Source of the DNA: a bacterium
GTDB taxonomy: Bacteria; Cyanobacteriota; Vampirovibrionia; Gastranaerophilales; Gastranaerophilaceae
Reading direction: 5' to 3'
NCBI GenBank assembly: GCA_017536545.1
Contig: JAFXHF010000017.1
Location: 62,001-126,000, forward strand
DNA: 64,000 bases
This document shows positions 52,202 through 61,991 of this stretch, piece after piece. Below the pieces are notes generated by a model, which worked only from the letters and a program-made list of their open reading frames with translations, searched no databases and was not told where the DNA came from. The stretch's first letter is position 1. Each line of letters opens with the position of its first letter. The position numbers were made by a program, and so were the translations under genes.

Positions 52202-53401
52202 TTATAGAGAATCTTGATAGATTTTTCTAACAACTTCTCTAGAATTTCCACTAGGTCCGATGTTGATTAAACCATCAAGAGATGGTGTTGTGAACGCAAG
52301 TTCAGTAAGTTTGTCAACATCTTCAGCACTAAATCCCATATCTGTTAATTTTTCTGGAACATCAACAGATTTCAACCAAGCATAAACACCGTCTGCAGCT
52401 TTTTCAGCTTCAGTTTCATCTCCAGTTAATCCTGGAACAATTGGAGCTAAGATATCAGCTAAAGTTGCAGCTTTTTCTTTGTAGATAGTCTTAACTACTG
52501 CAGGTAATAAAATAGCTAAACCTAAACCGTGTGATAAATCAGGTTTAACAGCACTTAGTGGGTGTTCAAGTGCGTGTGTATAGTGTAATAATCCGTTGTC
52601 GAAACTTACTCCAGCCATCATTGCTGCGTATGCTAAGAAGTATCTTGCTTCTAAATCTTCAGGGTTTGCAAGTGCTTTTGGTAAGTATGTTGAAACAAGT
52701 CTAATCACTTCTTTTGCAAGCATAATTGAATATGGTGAAGCAACTAATGAAGTTGCAGCTTCTACAACGTGGTTAACTGCATCAATCGAAACATATCTTG
52801 TTTGTTTTGGTGATAATTTAGTCATCAATTGAGGGTCATCAATTGCGTACATTGGATAAATGCAGTCATAAGCAATCGCAGGTTTGAAATCTTTTTCAAG
52901 GTTTGTTACTACTGCAAATCTGTTTGTTTCTGTACCTGTTCCGTGAGTTAAGTTGATTGAAATAATTGGAACTGCTTTGTTTGGTGTGAATGTAAATTCG
53001 TATAATTCTTCAGCAGTTTTATCTGGGTATTCAAGAAGAATTGCAACTGATTTGCCAGCGTCAGTTGGAGAACCGCCACCTATAGCAAGTACGGCTTTTG
53101 CTCCAAAATCTTTTGCTAATTTAACCGCATCGTTTACGTGTACTGTTGTTGGGTTTGGTGTTACTTGGTCATAATTTACATAACCAATTGTATTTTCTTT
53201 TAATGCTTTTTCAACAACATCCCAAGCGCCAGTTGCTTTGTATGCATTTTTACCAGACATTACGATAACTTTATCGATGCCTTTTGATTTGATATCTTTT
53301 GCAATATCATAAATTTTTTGGATTGCACCAACGCCAAAATAAACGTTAGTTCTTGTACGAATTTCACGTACTTCGTGGATGTTAATGTCTTTTTCCCACA
53401 T
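52202..53401 (-). CDS. iron-containing alcohol dehydrogenase
   Basis: A 399-residue group III alcohol dehydrogenase. The coenzyme loop GGGSPTDAGK is near residue 103, and the iron ligands are an Asp and His in SIDAVNHVVEAA near 205 and two His in THALEHPLSAVKPDLSHG near 268-285. Such enzymes reduce aldehydes to alcohols (or oxidise diols) with NAD(P)H in fermentation. Codon use is of the highly expressed type. AAGGAG upstream. The substrate is not readable from sequence. Confidence 0.93.
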   Translation of the reverse strand: MWEKDINIHEVREIRTRTNVYFGVGAIQKIYDIAKDIKSKGIDKVIVMSGKNAYKATGAWDVVEKALKENTIGYVNYDQVTPNPTTVHVNDAVKLAKDFGAKAVLAIGGGSPTDAGKSVAILLEYPDKTAEELYEFTFTPNKAVPIISINLTHGTGTETNRFAVVTNLEKDFKPAIAYDCIYPMYAIDDPQLMTKLSPKQTRYVSIDAVNHVVEAATSLVASPYSIMLAKEVIRLVSTYLPKALANPEDLEARYFLAYAAMMAGVSFDNGLLHYTHALEHPLSAVKPDLSHGLGLAILLPAVVKTIYKEKAATLADILAPIVPGLTGDETEAEKAADGVYAWLKSVDVPEKLTDMGFSAEDVDKLTELAFTTPSLDGLINIGPSGNSREVVRKIYQDSL

Positions 53402-53586
53402 AACTATTCTCCTTTCTTTAAAAACGAACCATTAGTTAATCTTAGAAAAATTATAAGAGGGAAATTTCATTTTTTCAAGCAAAAAATTTAGCGTAAATAG
53501 ATGATTTTTTAACAAATTTTACAAAAACTTAGCTAACTGTATAATGCTTTACATGTTTGTTTTATAATCTTTTTGAGAGGTATGAA

Positions 53587-54909
53587 TTGAAACATTCACG
53601 ACTTACATTACTGATATTTTTAGCGCTAATATTAGGTGTGTTGTTTGGTCATTTTGCCCCACATTTGGCGGTCAAGATGCGTGCTTTTGCGTTGATTTTC
53701 CTAAGAATGGTCAAAATGATTATTGCACCATTGTTGTTTGCAACTCTAGTTACTGGAATTGCAGGACATGGTGATATTAAAAAACTTGGCAAAATTGGTA
53801 TAAAAACAATTATTTATTTTGAAATCGTTACAACCTTGGCATTGATACTTGGTTTGACTATGGGTAATATTTTTAACCCAGGAAAAGGCTTTGTGTCAGG
53901 GACTGTTGCTAACCCAGAATTGTTAAAAGAAGCAGGTTTGATGGCTGTTACTACTCCGCACACATCTATTGCGGAAATGATTGTAAACGTATTTCCGACA
54001 AGTATTATTCAGGCGATGTCTGAAGGAAACTTGTTGCAAATCGTTGTGTTTTCAATATTTGTGGCTATTGCAATTTGTGCAGTTGGTAAAAAAGCCCAAC
54101 CAGTTATGGATGTTTTAAATTCAGTTTCTCAAATTATGTTTAAAGTTACTGAGTATGTTATGTATTTTGCACCTTTGGGTATTTTTGGTGCGATTGCATC
54201 AACTGTCGGTATGAATGGTTTATCAATTCTTAAAAATTATGCAAAAATAATTTTCTCATTATATACAGCACTTGCGTTATTTGTATTGTTGGTATTATTT
54301 ATTGCTTGTAAATATGCTCGAATTTCTTTGAGAAACTTACTAAAAGCAATTCAAGAACCTGCGATTCTAGCCTTTTCAACTGCAAGTTCAGAAGCAGCTT
54401 TCCCTAAAGCTATGGAAATTATGCAAAAATTTGGTGTGCCATCAAACATTGTTGGTTTTGTAATGCCAACAGGTTACACATTTAATCTTGATGGAAGTAC
54501 ATTGTATCTTGCAATGGCAGTAATTTTCTCATCTCAAATTTGCGGAATTAATCTTGATTTGAACCAACAAATTATTATGATGTTGGCATTGATGCTTACA
54601 AGTAAAGGTATTGCAGGTGTGCCAAGGGTATCGCTGGTTGTATTAGCAGGTACTTTGGCAAGTTTCAATATCCCCATTATTGGGGTTGCGATTTTGTTAG
54701 GTATTGATCAAATTTTGGATATGGGTAGAACAACAGTTAATTTAATTGGTAATTGCGTTGCAACAGTTGTTATTGCTCGTTGGGAAAAAGTTTTTGATTA
54801 TGATAAGATGAAATTATTTATAGAAGAAATTGATGCCGAAAATTCAGAATTTGGTTTTTGGGGATTAAAAAAGATTTGTAGTAGTAATAAAAATGAAACA
54901 GAGGAATAA
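53587..54909 (+). CDS. dicarboxylate/amino acid:cation symporter
   Basis: A 440-residue DAACS-family (GltP/GltT/DctA) transporter with about eight hydrophobic helices and two re-entrant loops. Motifs are STASSEAAFPKAME near residue 264 (HP1 serine-rich loop), NLDGSTLYLAMAV near 301 and the C-terminal SKGIAGVPRVSLVVLAG near 335. It imports glutamate, aspartate or C4-dicarboxylates with H+ or Na+. The best start is a TTG at 53587 with GAGAGG 6 nt upstream; another TTG at 53557 lacks a ribosome site. It ends 4 nt before ileS. Confidence 0.9.
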   Translation: MKHSRLTLLIFLALILGVLFGHFAPHLAVKMRAFALIFLRMVKMIIAPLLFATLVTGIAGHGDIKKLGKIGIKTIIYFEIVTTLALILGLTMGNIFNPGKGFVSGTVANPELLKEAGLMAVTTPHTSIAEMIVNVFPTSIIQAMSEGNLLQIVVFSIFVAIAICAVGKKAQPVMDVLNSVSQIMFKVTEYVMYFAPLGIFGAIASTVGMNGLSILKNYAKIIFSLYTALALFVLLVLFIACKYARISLRNLLKAIQEPAILAFSTASSEAAFPKAMEIMQKFGVPSNIVGFVMPTGYTFNLDGSTLYLAMAVIFSSQICGINLDLNQQIIMMLALMLTSKGIAGVPRVSLVVLAGTLASFNIPIIGVAILLGIDQILDMGRTTVNLIGNCVATVVIARWEKVFDYDKMKLFIEEIDAENSEFGFWGLKKICSSNKNETEE

Positions 54910-54913
54910 TAAT

Positions 54914-57721
54914 ATGACTGAAAGTACAAAAGTTGAGTATAAAGATACTTTGAATTTGCCTCAAACTACACTAGCGATGAGGGCAAATGCTACTGTTAGA
55001 GAATTAGAAATCCAGAAATTCTGGGAAGAAAATGATATTTATAATCAAATTATTTCAAGCAAGGATAAGTCAAATTCATTTGTTTTACATGATGGACCTC
55101 CTTACTTGAGTTCTGAAAAAATTCACGTAGGTACTGCGTTGAATAAAATCTTAAAAGATATTTTGATTAAATACAAATCTCAAAAAGGTTTCTATGCACC
55201 ATTCGTTCCTGGGTATGATGGTCACGGTTTACCTATCGAAAACGCTGTTGTTAAAAACATTGAAGGTGGTCGTCATGCGATTACTGAGGTTGAATTGAGA
55301 GCAAAATGTAGAGAATTTGCTCATAAGAATTTAATCGGTCAAGAAAACGAATTCAAACGTCTTGGTGTTTTAGGTAATTGGGAAAAACCTTACCTTTCAA
55401 TTGATGGTGATTTCGAAGCTGAACAAGTTAGAGTATTTGGCGAAATGTACAAAAAAGGTTACATTGAAAAAGGTTTGAAACCAGTTTATTGGTGTGCATC
55501 TTGTGAAACTGCTTTGGCTGAAGCTGAAGTAGAGTATGCTGATCACACTTCAACTTCAATCTATGTAAGATTCAAATTTGAAGATGAAGCTTTAGCTACA
55601 ATCAATCATTTCGCACCAGTTGAAGGGAAAGATGTATATGCAATCATCTGGACAACAACTCCTTGGACAATTCCTTCAAATATGGCAATTTCTATGCATC
55701 CAAGATTTGAATATACATTCTTTGAGTACAAAGGTGATGTTTATGTTGCTGCACAAGACTTATTAGGTGCATTTTTGAAAGATGTTGAATGGGATGAAGC
55801 TGATATTAAAGTTATTGGTTCTTGTTCTGGTCAAGATTTAGAGTTATTAAATACAAAACATCCATTATTAGATAGAAAATCACCAATTATCTTAGGTGAA
55901 CACGTTACATTAGACGCTGGTACAGGTTCTGTTCACACAGCTCCTGGTCACGGTTTAGAAGACTATGAAGTTGGTTGCAGATACAATATTGAAGTATTCT
56001 CACCACTTGATGGTCAAGGTATTTGGAATGAAAGTGTTAAAATCCCTGAGTTAATCGGTGTTCCATATTATAAAGGTAATGGTATGGTTATTGATATGCT
56101 TGAAAAATGTGGTGCATTGTTAGCTCAACAAGATATTCAACACAGTTACCCACATTGTTGGAGATGTAAAAAGCCTGTAATTTACAGAGCTACTCCTCAA
56201 TGGTTCGTAAAAGTTGATAAATTCAGAGATCAAGCATTAGAAGCTATCCACGGTGTTAAATGGATTCCTGCAAGTGGCGAAAATAGAATCGGAAATATGG
56301 TTGAAAGCCGTACAGATTGGTGTATTTCAAGACAACGTGCTTGGGGTGTTCCAATCCCTATTTTCTATTGCGAAGACTGTGGTGAAGTTATCTGTTCAGA
56401 TGAAACTATTGAAAATGTTGCTAAAATGTTTGACAAAGAAACTTCAGATGCTTGGGTTAAATATTCTGCTGAAGAATTATTGCCAGCTGGTTATGTATGT
56501 CCAAAATGTGGTAAATCACACTTTAGAAAAGAAAAAGACATTATGGACGTATGGTTTGACTCTGGTGTGTCTTGGAGAGCAGTAGTTGATGCAAGAAGTG
56601 AAGAATTAGGTCATTCTCCTGTTGATATGTACCTTGAAGGTTCTGACCAACACAGAGGTTGGTTCCAATCTTCATTATTGACTTCTATCGCAACTCAAGG
56701 TAAAGCTCCATACAAACAAGTTTTAACTCACGGTTTTGTATTTGGTGAAGATGGTAGAAAAATGTCAAAATCTTTAGGCAACTATATCAGACCAGATGAT
56801 ATTATCAAAAATTATGGTGCAGATATTTTAAGACTATGGGCAGCTTCAGTTGATTACAGAAACGATATTAAAATTGGTAATAACATTGTTGGTCAATTAA
56901 CTGAAATCTTTAAGAAAACAAGAAACACTGCAAGATTCTTAAGTGGTAACTTGTTTGATTTTGACCCTGCAGTTGATTATGTTCAATATGAAGACCTTAA
57001 AAATATTGATAAATTTGCATTACACAAATTGAACAAATTAGTTGCTGATGTTACAGAAGCATTTGAACATTATGAGTTTTACAAATATTTCCAATGCTTA
57101 CAAAACTTTGCAGCAGTTGATTTAAGTTCATTCTATCTTGATATTGTAAAAGATAGATTATACACAGCTGGTAAAAAATCATTGTCACGTCGTGCTTGTC
57201 AAACAGTTCTATATGAAAACTTGATGGCTCTAGTGAAAATGTTAGCACCAGTTATGCCTCACCAAGCAGAAGATATTTGGCAAAATATTCCAGAATGTCA
57301 ACGCAGCGGTTTAATCAGTATTCTTCTAGCTGATTGGCCAGTGGTAAATGCTAAATGGAACGCTCCAGAAATAGAAGCTGATTTTAGCAAAATTCTTAAA
57401 TCTAGAGAAGTTGTTTCTCGTGCAATTGAACCTTTAAGAGCTGAGAAAAAAGTTGGTAGCTCATTAGAAGTTGCAGTATGGGTAAAAGCTGAAGATGATT
57501 CAGTTCTTCAAGCTAATGCTAAAGATTTGGCAGATATTTATATTGTATCCCAAGCTACACTATCTCAAACAGCACCTGAGGATGTTCTAAATGAATATTC
57601 AGAAGATGGTTATACAGTTTGGGTTGCAAAAGCTCAAGGTGAAAAATGTGTACGTTGTTGGAAATATCGTTCAGTAAATGCTGATGGTGTTTGCCAAGAC
57701 TGTTTAGACGCTATAAAATAA
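54914..57721 (+). CDS. ileS: isoleucyl-tRNA synthetase
   Basis: A 935-residue class I synthetase. The HIGH motif reads HVGT (in EKIHVGTALNKILKD near residue 70) and KMSKS is intact (DGRKMSKSLGN near 615). The CP1 editing domain carries TTPWTIPSNMA near 242 and GSVHTAPGHGLEDY near 335. The C-terminal zinc ribbon has CVRCW and CQDC. The in-frame ATG at 54893 overlaps the transporter gene; GAGGA upstream of 54914 and the usual family start favour the latter. Confidence 0.97.
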   Translation: MTESTKVEYKDTLNLPQTTLAMRANATVRELEIQKFWEENDIYNQIISSKDKSNSFVLHDGPPYLSSEKIHVGTALNKILKDILIKYKSQKGFYAPFVPGYDGHGLPIENAVVKNIEGGRHAITEVELRAKCREFAHKNLIGQENEFKRLGVLGNWEKPYLSIDGDFEAEQVRVFGEMYKKGYIEKGLKPVYWCASCETALAEAEVEYADHTSTSIYVRFKFEDEALATINHFAPVEGKDVYAIIWTTTPWTIPSNMAISMHPRFEYTFFEYKGDVYVAAQDLLGAFLKDVEWDEADIKVIGSCSGQDLELLNTKHPLLDRKSPIILGEHVTLDAGTGSVHTAPGHGLEDYEVGCRYNIEVFSPLDGQGIWNESVKIPELIGVPYYKGNGMVIDMLEKCGALLAQQDIQHSYPHCWRCKKPVIYRATPQWFVKVDKFRDQALEAIHGVKWIPASGENRIGNMVESRTDWCISRQRAWGVPIPIFYCEDCGEVICSDETIENVAKMFDKETSDAWVKYSAEELLPAGYVCPKCGKSHFRKEKDIMDVWFDSGVSWRAVVDARSEELGHSPVDMYLEGSDQHRGWFQSSLLTSIATQGKAPYKQVLTHGFVFGEDGRKMSKSLGNYIRPDDIIKNYGADILRLWAASVDYRNDIKIGNNIVGQLTEIFKKTRNTARFLSGNLFDFDPAVDYVQYEDLKNIDKFALHKLNKLVADVTEAFEHYEFYKYFQCLQNFAAVDLSSFYLDIVKDRLYTAGKKSLSRRACQTVLYENLMALVKMLAPVMPHQAEDIWQNIPECQRSGLISILLADWPVVNAKWNAPEIEADFSKILKSREVVSRAIEPLRAEKKVGSSLEVAVWVKAEDDSVLQANAKDLADIYIVSQATLSQTAPEDVLNEYSEDGYTVWVAKAQGEKCVRCWKYRSVNADGVCQDCLDAIK

Positions 57722-57738
57722 GCTAAAATATAAGAGGT

Positions 57739-57770
57739 GGCGGGCATTTGAAAATGCCCGCCATTTTTTT
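57739..57770 (+). terminator. intrinsic terminator of ileS
   Basis: GGCGGGCATTT, loop GA, AAATGCCCGCC followed by a run of T. Confidence 0.9.
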
Positions 57771-57848
57771 GTTAAATGTTTTTAACATGCACAAGACATG
57801 TCTTTATTTATGTAATACGATAATAAAAAGAGAAAATTGGAGTATGAT

Positions 57849-59237
57849 ATGCCACCTGCAACAAATTCAAAAAGAAAAGTTGATGAAAATTTAATTCCAC
57901 AAAACGTAGAAGCTGAAGAAGCTGTATTGGGTGCAATTCTGGTTAACCCAGAAACTTTGGCTAAGGTTTCTGATTCATTGTTGCCTCAAAGTTTTTACAA
58001 ACCAGCTCATAGACACATTTATGAAGCTATGCTTCAATTGTTTAACAACAATGATAATATTGATATCGTTTCAGTTTCAGATGTGTTAAGTTATAGTGGA
58101 AAACTTGATGCAGTTGGTGGTCGTGCTTATATCAACGATTTAGTTGAAAATACAATTACTACTTCAAATATTTCATACTATGCAAAAGTTATTCAAGAAA
58201 AGGCAGTAAAAAGAGCATTGATTAACGCTGGTTCTGAGATTGTTAGCAAAGGTTATGATTTAGAACCAAGTGACAGATCTTTAGAACAAGCTGAAAGATT
58301 GATTTTTGAAATTGGATCAAGCAAAGCTACTGCTGATTTGAAGCACGTAAAAGATTTGGTTTTAGATACTTGGGATAGTATTGAATATCGTTATAATCAC
58401 AAAGACGAATTGTCAGGTTTGAGAACTGATTTTACTGAACTTGACGCAATGATGAATGGTTTACACCGTTCAGATTTGATTATCTTAGCTGCTCGTCCTG
58501 CGATGGGTAAAACAGCATTTGCACTGAACATTGCACAAAATGTTGCAATTAAAGAAAATGTTCCTGTTTGTATCTTCTCACTTGAAATGTCAGCGTCTCA
58601 ACTTGTTCAACGTATGTTATGTTCATACGCAGAAGTTGATTCGCAACGTCTAAAAACAGGTAATATGTTACAACAAGATTTGGAAAAGTTGGCTGCAGCT
58701 ATGAACGATTTTAGCCAAGCTCCAATCTATATTGATGATACAAGTGGTTGTACATTAACAGATATTCGTACAAAATGTCGTCGATTAAAAACTCAACAAA
58801 AAGACCTAGGTTTAATCGTAATCGACTACTTACAGTTGATGGAAGGTGGCGGAAAAGATGACCGTTTACAACAGATTTCTGCTATATCTAGAGGTTTGAA
58901 AATCTTGGCAAAAGAACTTGATGTACCTATTATTACTCTATCTCAGCTATCACGTGCTGTTGAAGGCCGTACAGATAAACGTCCAATGCTTTCAGACTTG
59001 AGAGAATCTGGTTCTATCGAGCAAGACGCCGATATCGTTATGTTTATTTATCGTGAAGACTACTATAACAAAGGTGAATCTGAAGAAGAAGAAAATATCA
59101 AGGCTTCTTCAAAAGGTTTGTCAGAAGTAATTATTGCAAAACACAGAAACGGTCCTGTTGGAACTGTTAAGTTGTTATTCCAAGGCAATATTACTAAGTT
59201 CAAAAACCCTATTGACCAAGCTTTTGATGCATTTTAA
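57849..59237 (+). CDS. dnaB: replicative DNA helicase
   Basis: A 462-residue DnaB. The N-terminal primase-interacting domain (about 15-120) is followed by a linker and the RecA-like helicase domain with Walker A AARPAMGKTAFAL near residue 218, Walker B LIVIDYLQLM near 326, and the SQLSRAVEGR loop near 360. No intein is inserted at the usual sites. GGAG 6 nt upstream of ATG 57849 fixes the start; the frame extends four codons upstream to a TTG. Its stop overlaps that of the convergent small gene. Confidence 0.97.
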   Translation: MPPATNSKRKVDENLIPQNVEAEEAVLGAILVNPETLAKVSDSLLPQSFYKPAHRHIYEAMLQLFNNNDNIDIVSVSDVLSYSGKLDAVGGRAYINDLVENTITTSNISYYAKVIQEKAVKRALINAGSEIVSKGYDLEPSDRSLEQAERLIFEIGSSKATADLKHVKDLVLDTWDSIEYRYNHKDELSGLRTDFTELDAMMNGLHRSDLIILAARPAMGKTAFALNIAQNVAIKENVPVCIFSLEMSASQLVQRMLCSYAEVDSQRLKTGNMLQQDLEKLAAAMNDFSQAPIYIDDTSGCTLTDIRTKCRRLKTQQKDLGLIVIDYLQLMEGGGKDDRLQQISAISRGLKILAKELDVPIITLSQLSRAVEGRTDKRPMLSDLRESGSIEQDADIVMFIYREDYYNKGESEEEENIKASSKGLSEVIIAKHRNGPVGTVKLLFQGNITKFKNPIDQAFDAF

Positions 59238-59668
59238 TCTTCAGTAAAATCTAGGATTTTGCAAACTTCAGGATCCCGTACGTAGCTTGCATAAGTTTGT
59301 CTGTATAATTGTTCTTCTCGAGGACTATTCAGTGCTGCTGTTATTTTTGCAGCAAGATTTTTTCTTTGTTTTTCAGTAAAATAACATTGAATTTCTCCAA
59401 TTGGTCTTGGATATTGTCTTAAATATATTACCGAGCGAGTTGCACATTTGCCACCACGAATTCCAATTACTGATTCAGAGGTTTTTAGGTTAAGAATTTG
59501 ACCTGCTTCTCTTATATTGTAAAAATAATTTTCTTGATATGCTCCGCATACATCAAGTCTATGTGCGTAATCGTTAGAATATAATGGACGTCTAGAAACA
59601 GCATCCGCACAAAGTCCTGTGAAAAATCCAATAATTAAAAAAGTAAAAAATAACCTTAAAAATTTCAT
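59234..59668 (-). CDS. small secreted protein of unknown function
   Basis: A 144-residue protein with an N-terminal signal or anchor (MKFLRLFFTFLIIGFFTGLCADA). The mature region has four further cysteines (near residues 41, 75, 94 and 136), Arg/Tyr-rich, probably a small disulphide-stabilised domain. Its end overlaps the dnaB stop by 4 bp. No family recognised. Confidence 0.7.
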   Translation of the reverse strand: MKFLRLFFTFLIIGFFTGLCADAVSRRPLYSNDYAHRLDVCGAYQENYFYNIREAGQILNLKTSESVIGIRGGKCATRSVIYLRQYPRPIGEIQCYFTEKQRKNLAAKITAALNSPREEQLYRQTYASYVRDPEVCKILDFTED

Positions 59669-59713
59669 ACTTATTATATTATATATTTTTTTTATGAATT
59701 TCTCAAGACTTGT

Positions 59714-61039
59714 TTAATCTTCTTTTGCAAGGTACTCTACAAGTTTTTTTAGATTACGGTTCCAAGAGTTGTTCCAATTTTTGATTAAGATATCTGCTGG
59801 GCAAAGTCCCTTGAAGGTTAATTCCTTTATTGATTCTAAGAATAATTCTTCGCCAGTTTGTTCCTCTTTTAAGTATTTTTCAGCAATATTGATAATTTCT
59901 TTTGCATAATCAAGCACTTTAGCTTTTTTGATTGATGCGTTTAGAGTTTGTTTAGGGACATTAAATCTTAATTCAGCAAAATCTCTGTATTGTAAGTGTT
60001 TAAATAGTTCTTCGCACTCTTCTATTGCAGCATTGTTATACATGATACCTTTGTAAATCGCAAGGATTGCGTATTTTAAATCTCCACCAACGCAGTCGTG
60101 GTTTCTAAGCTCTATAAAATTTCTCATTCTAACTTCTGGGAAATAAAGGTTTGCCTGAAGTTCGTAATCCTCAAGCGTTGCATAAGTCCCTTCCCATCCG
60201 TTTTTTAGAAACTCTTCAAATGTGATGTTTCCGTTGATTTCAAATGTCAATCCTTCTCGCTGAATAAAAATCATTGGAGTTTTTAATACACAATCGATAT
60301 AATCTTCAAATGAAAATTCTTCACTTATTTTGCCACAAAATCCGCATCTGTCGTTATCAGTGTTTAACCAACTTAGAGCTCTAAAGGATTTGTAACCAGT
60401 ATCAACAGAACCTCTTATTGGTGAATTTGCAAACATTGCTGTCATAAATGGGGATAGTTTATTTGCAAGTTTAAACTTCCTCATAGCATCTTCTTCAGAT
60501 TTAAAATCTATGCAACATTGAATCCCTGCGGTTTCCCTCATCATTACATCTGACAAAATACCCCATAAGTAACGAGCCATAATTTTATAACGCTTTTTAG
60601 GAATTAAGTTTATTGCTTTGTTTGTAGTGTATGGCGAAACTCCGTAATCCAACAACGTTATTCCCATTTTGTCCGTAATTGGTTTTAAAGATGAGTTTAT
60701 TGAATTGATTTTGTTTTTTAATTCATAAATTGTTCTCTCAGGTTTGGCACTAATTTCAATTTGGCAACCTGGTTCTAGAGTAATGGTATCGTGTTTGTGT
60801 TTTAATCCGATAATATTTTTATCATCAGTTATATAATCCCAAGTTTCTTCTTTGGCAAAAGTTTCTAATAGGTTTTTTATACCGTATTCAGCCCAATAAT
60901 CAACGGTTTTATAAGAACAAGATGAAATTGGTAATCTTTCGTATTCGATACCAATTTTATAATCCTCAGGTCTTGTATATCCTTTGGTGTATAGTTTCAA
61001 GATGTCTTCTTTTTCTAATTTGTTTTGTAATTTGTACAT
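59714..61039 (-). CDS. gshA: glutamate-cysteine ligase, plant/alphaproteobacterial (GCS2) type
   Basis: Makes gamma-glutamylcysteine for glutathione or a related thiol. The 441-residue protein has GIEYERLPI near residue 28 (metal-binding acidic pair), DTITLEPGCQIEIS near 84, an R-x-x-E-N/T-G-type ETAGIQCCIDF near 168 and the late RNFIELRNHDC near 301. These belong to the GCS2/EgtA group. No glutathione synthetase gene is nearby, so the final product is open. AAGGGG ribosome site. Confidence 0.88.
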   Translation of the reverse strand: MYKLQNKLEKEDILKLYTKGYTRPEDYKIGIEYERLPISSCSYKTVDYWAEYGIKNLLETFAKEETWDYITDDKNIIGLKHKHDTITLEPGCQIEISAKPERTIYELKNKINSINSSLKPITDKMGITLLDYGVSPYTTNKAINLIPKKRYKIMARYLWGILSDVMMRETAGIQCCIDFKSEEDAMRKFKLANKLSPFMTAMFANSPIRGSVDTGYKSFRALSWLNTDNDRCGFCGKISEEFSFEDYIDCVLKTPMIFIQREGLTFEINGNITFEEFLKNGWEGTYATLEDYELQANLYFPEVRMRNFIELRNHDCVGGDLKYAILAIYKGIMYNNAAIEECEELFKHLQYRDFAELRFNVPKQTLNASIKKAKVLDYAKEIINIAEKYLKEEQTGEELFLESIKELTFKGLCPADILIKNWNNSWNRNLKKLVEYLAKED

Positions 61040-61135
61040 GCCTACCCCTTATAGAAATTATTATAACATTATTTAAGTTATCAAATAAAATTTTGTAAAC
61101 ATTTACCCCCATGGGTAAATGTTGTTAGTCTTCTG

Positions 61136-61144
61136 TGTTATTAT
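61136..61144 (+). promoter_or_regulatory. extended -10 promoter of rsmA-ispE
   Basis: TGTTATTAT with the rsmA ATG (61151) 6 nt downstream and no ribosome site. The mRNA is predicted leaderless. Confidence 0.5.
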
Positions 61145-61150
61145 TTTTGT

Positions 61151-61990
61151 ATGGCAAATTATTTTGAACGAGCAAAATTTTTTAGAACCAAAAAACGTCT
61201 TGGACAGAACTTTCTAGTTGATGGTGAAGTTATTCAGGATATTATTGAGTATGCAAATATTTCCCCAGAAGATACAATTGTAGAAATTGGTCCTGGGGTT
61301 GGATTTGTAACAGAACAACTTGTAAAATATGCAAAAAAAGTTATTGCAATTGAACTTGATGAAGAAGCTATCAGAGAATTGAAAAAACTTGATGCTCCTA
61401 ATTTAGAAATTATTCATAATGATGTTTTAAAAACAGATTTATCAGCTCTAACAGAGGGTGAATTTAAAGTTGTTGCAAATATCCCATATTATATTACAAG
61501 CCCGATTATTGCTCATTTGCTTGGCGAAATTGATGACTTGAACAACAAAAACAGAAATAAAATTAAAGATATTATTCTGATGGTACAAGAAGAAGTTGCA
61601 AGACGTATGGTTGCAGATGAAAATTCTCAAAGTAAACAATACGGACTACTAACTATTCTTTCTCAGTTTTGGGCTGATGTTGAGATTTTACGTGTTGTTG
61701 GCAGAAAGTGCTTTTATCCTGCTCCAAAAGTAACTTCGGCATTAGTAAAATTAGATGTTAGAAAAGAACCAAAATTACAATTGTCAGATTATTCTCACTT
61801 TAGAAGAACTATCAAAGCGGGATTTGCTCAACGTAGGAAGAATATTAAAAACTGCTTATTAAATGGTGGATTCTTACGTGAAGATGTTACTAGAGCTCTT
61901 TCTGAACTAGGTATAGATGAGAATACTCGTGGCGAAAAGTTGTCTATTGAGATATTTGGAAAGCTATCTGAGGCATTATTAGGTAAATAA
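61151..61990 (+). CDS. rsmA: 16S rRNA dimethyladenosine transferase
   Basis: Dimethylates A1518 and A1519 of 16S rRNA, a late 30S assembly step. The 279-residue protein has KKRLGQNFLVDG near residue 13, the SAM motif VEIGPGVGFVTEQL near 45, NIPYYITSPI near 112 and the C-terminal FAQRRKNIKNCL near 226. It is followed by ispE after 1 nt, a common pairing. Confidence 0.97.
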   Translation: MANYFERAKFFRTKKRLGQNFLVDGEVIQDIIEYANISPEDTIVEIGPGVGFVTEQLVKYAKKVIAIELDEEAIRELKKLDAPNLEIIHNDVLKTDLSALTEGEFKVVANIPYYITSPIIAHLLGEIDDLNNKNRNKIKDIILMVQEEVARRMVADENSQSKQYGLLTILSQFWADVEILRVVGRKCFYPAPKVTSALVKLDVRKEPKLQLSDYSHFRRTIKAGFAQRRKNIKNCLLNGGFLREDVTRALSELGIDENTRGEKLSIEIFGKLSEALLGK

Positions 61991-61991
61991 A

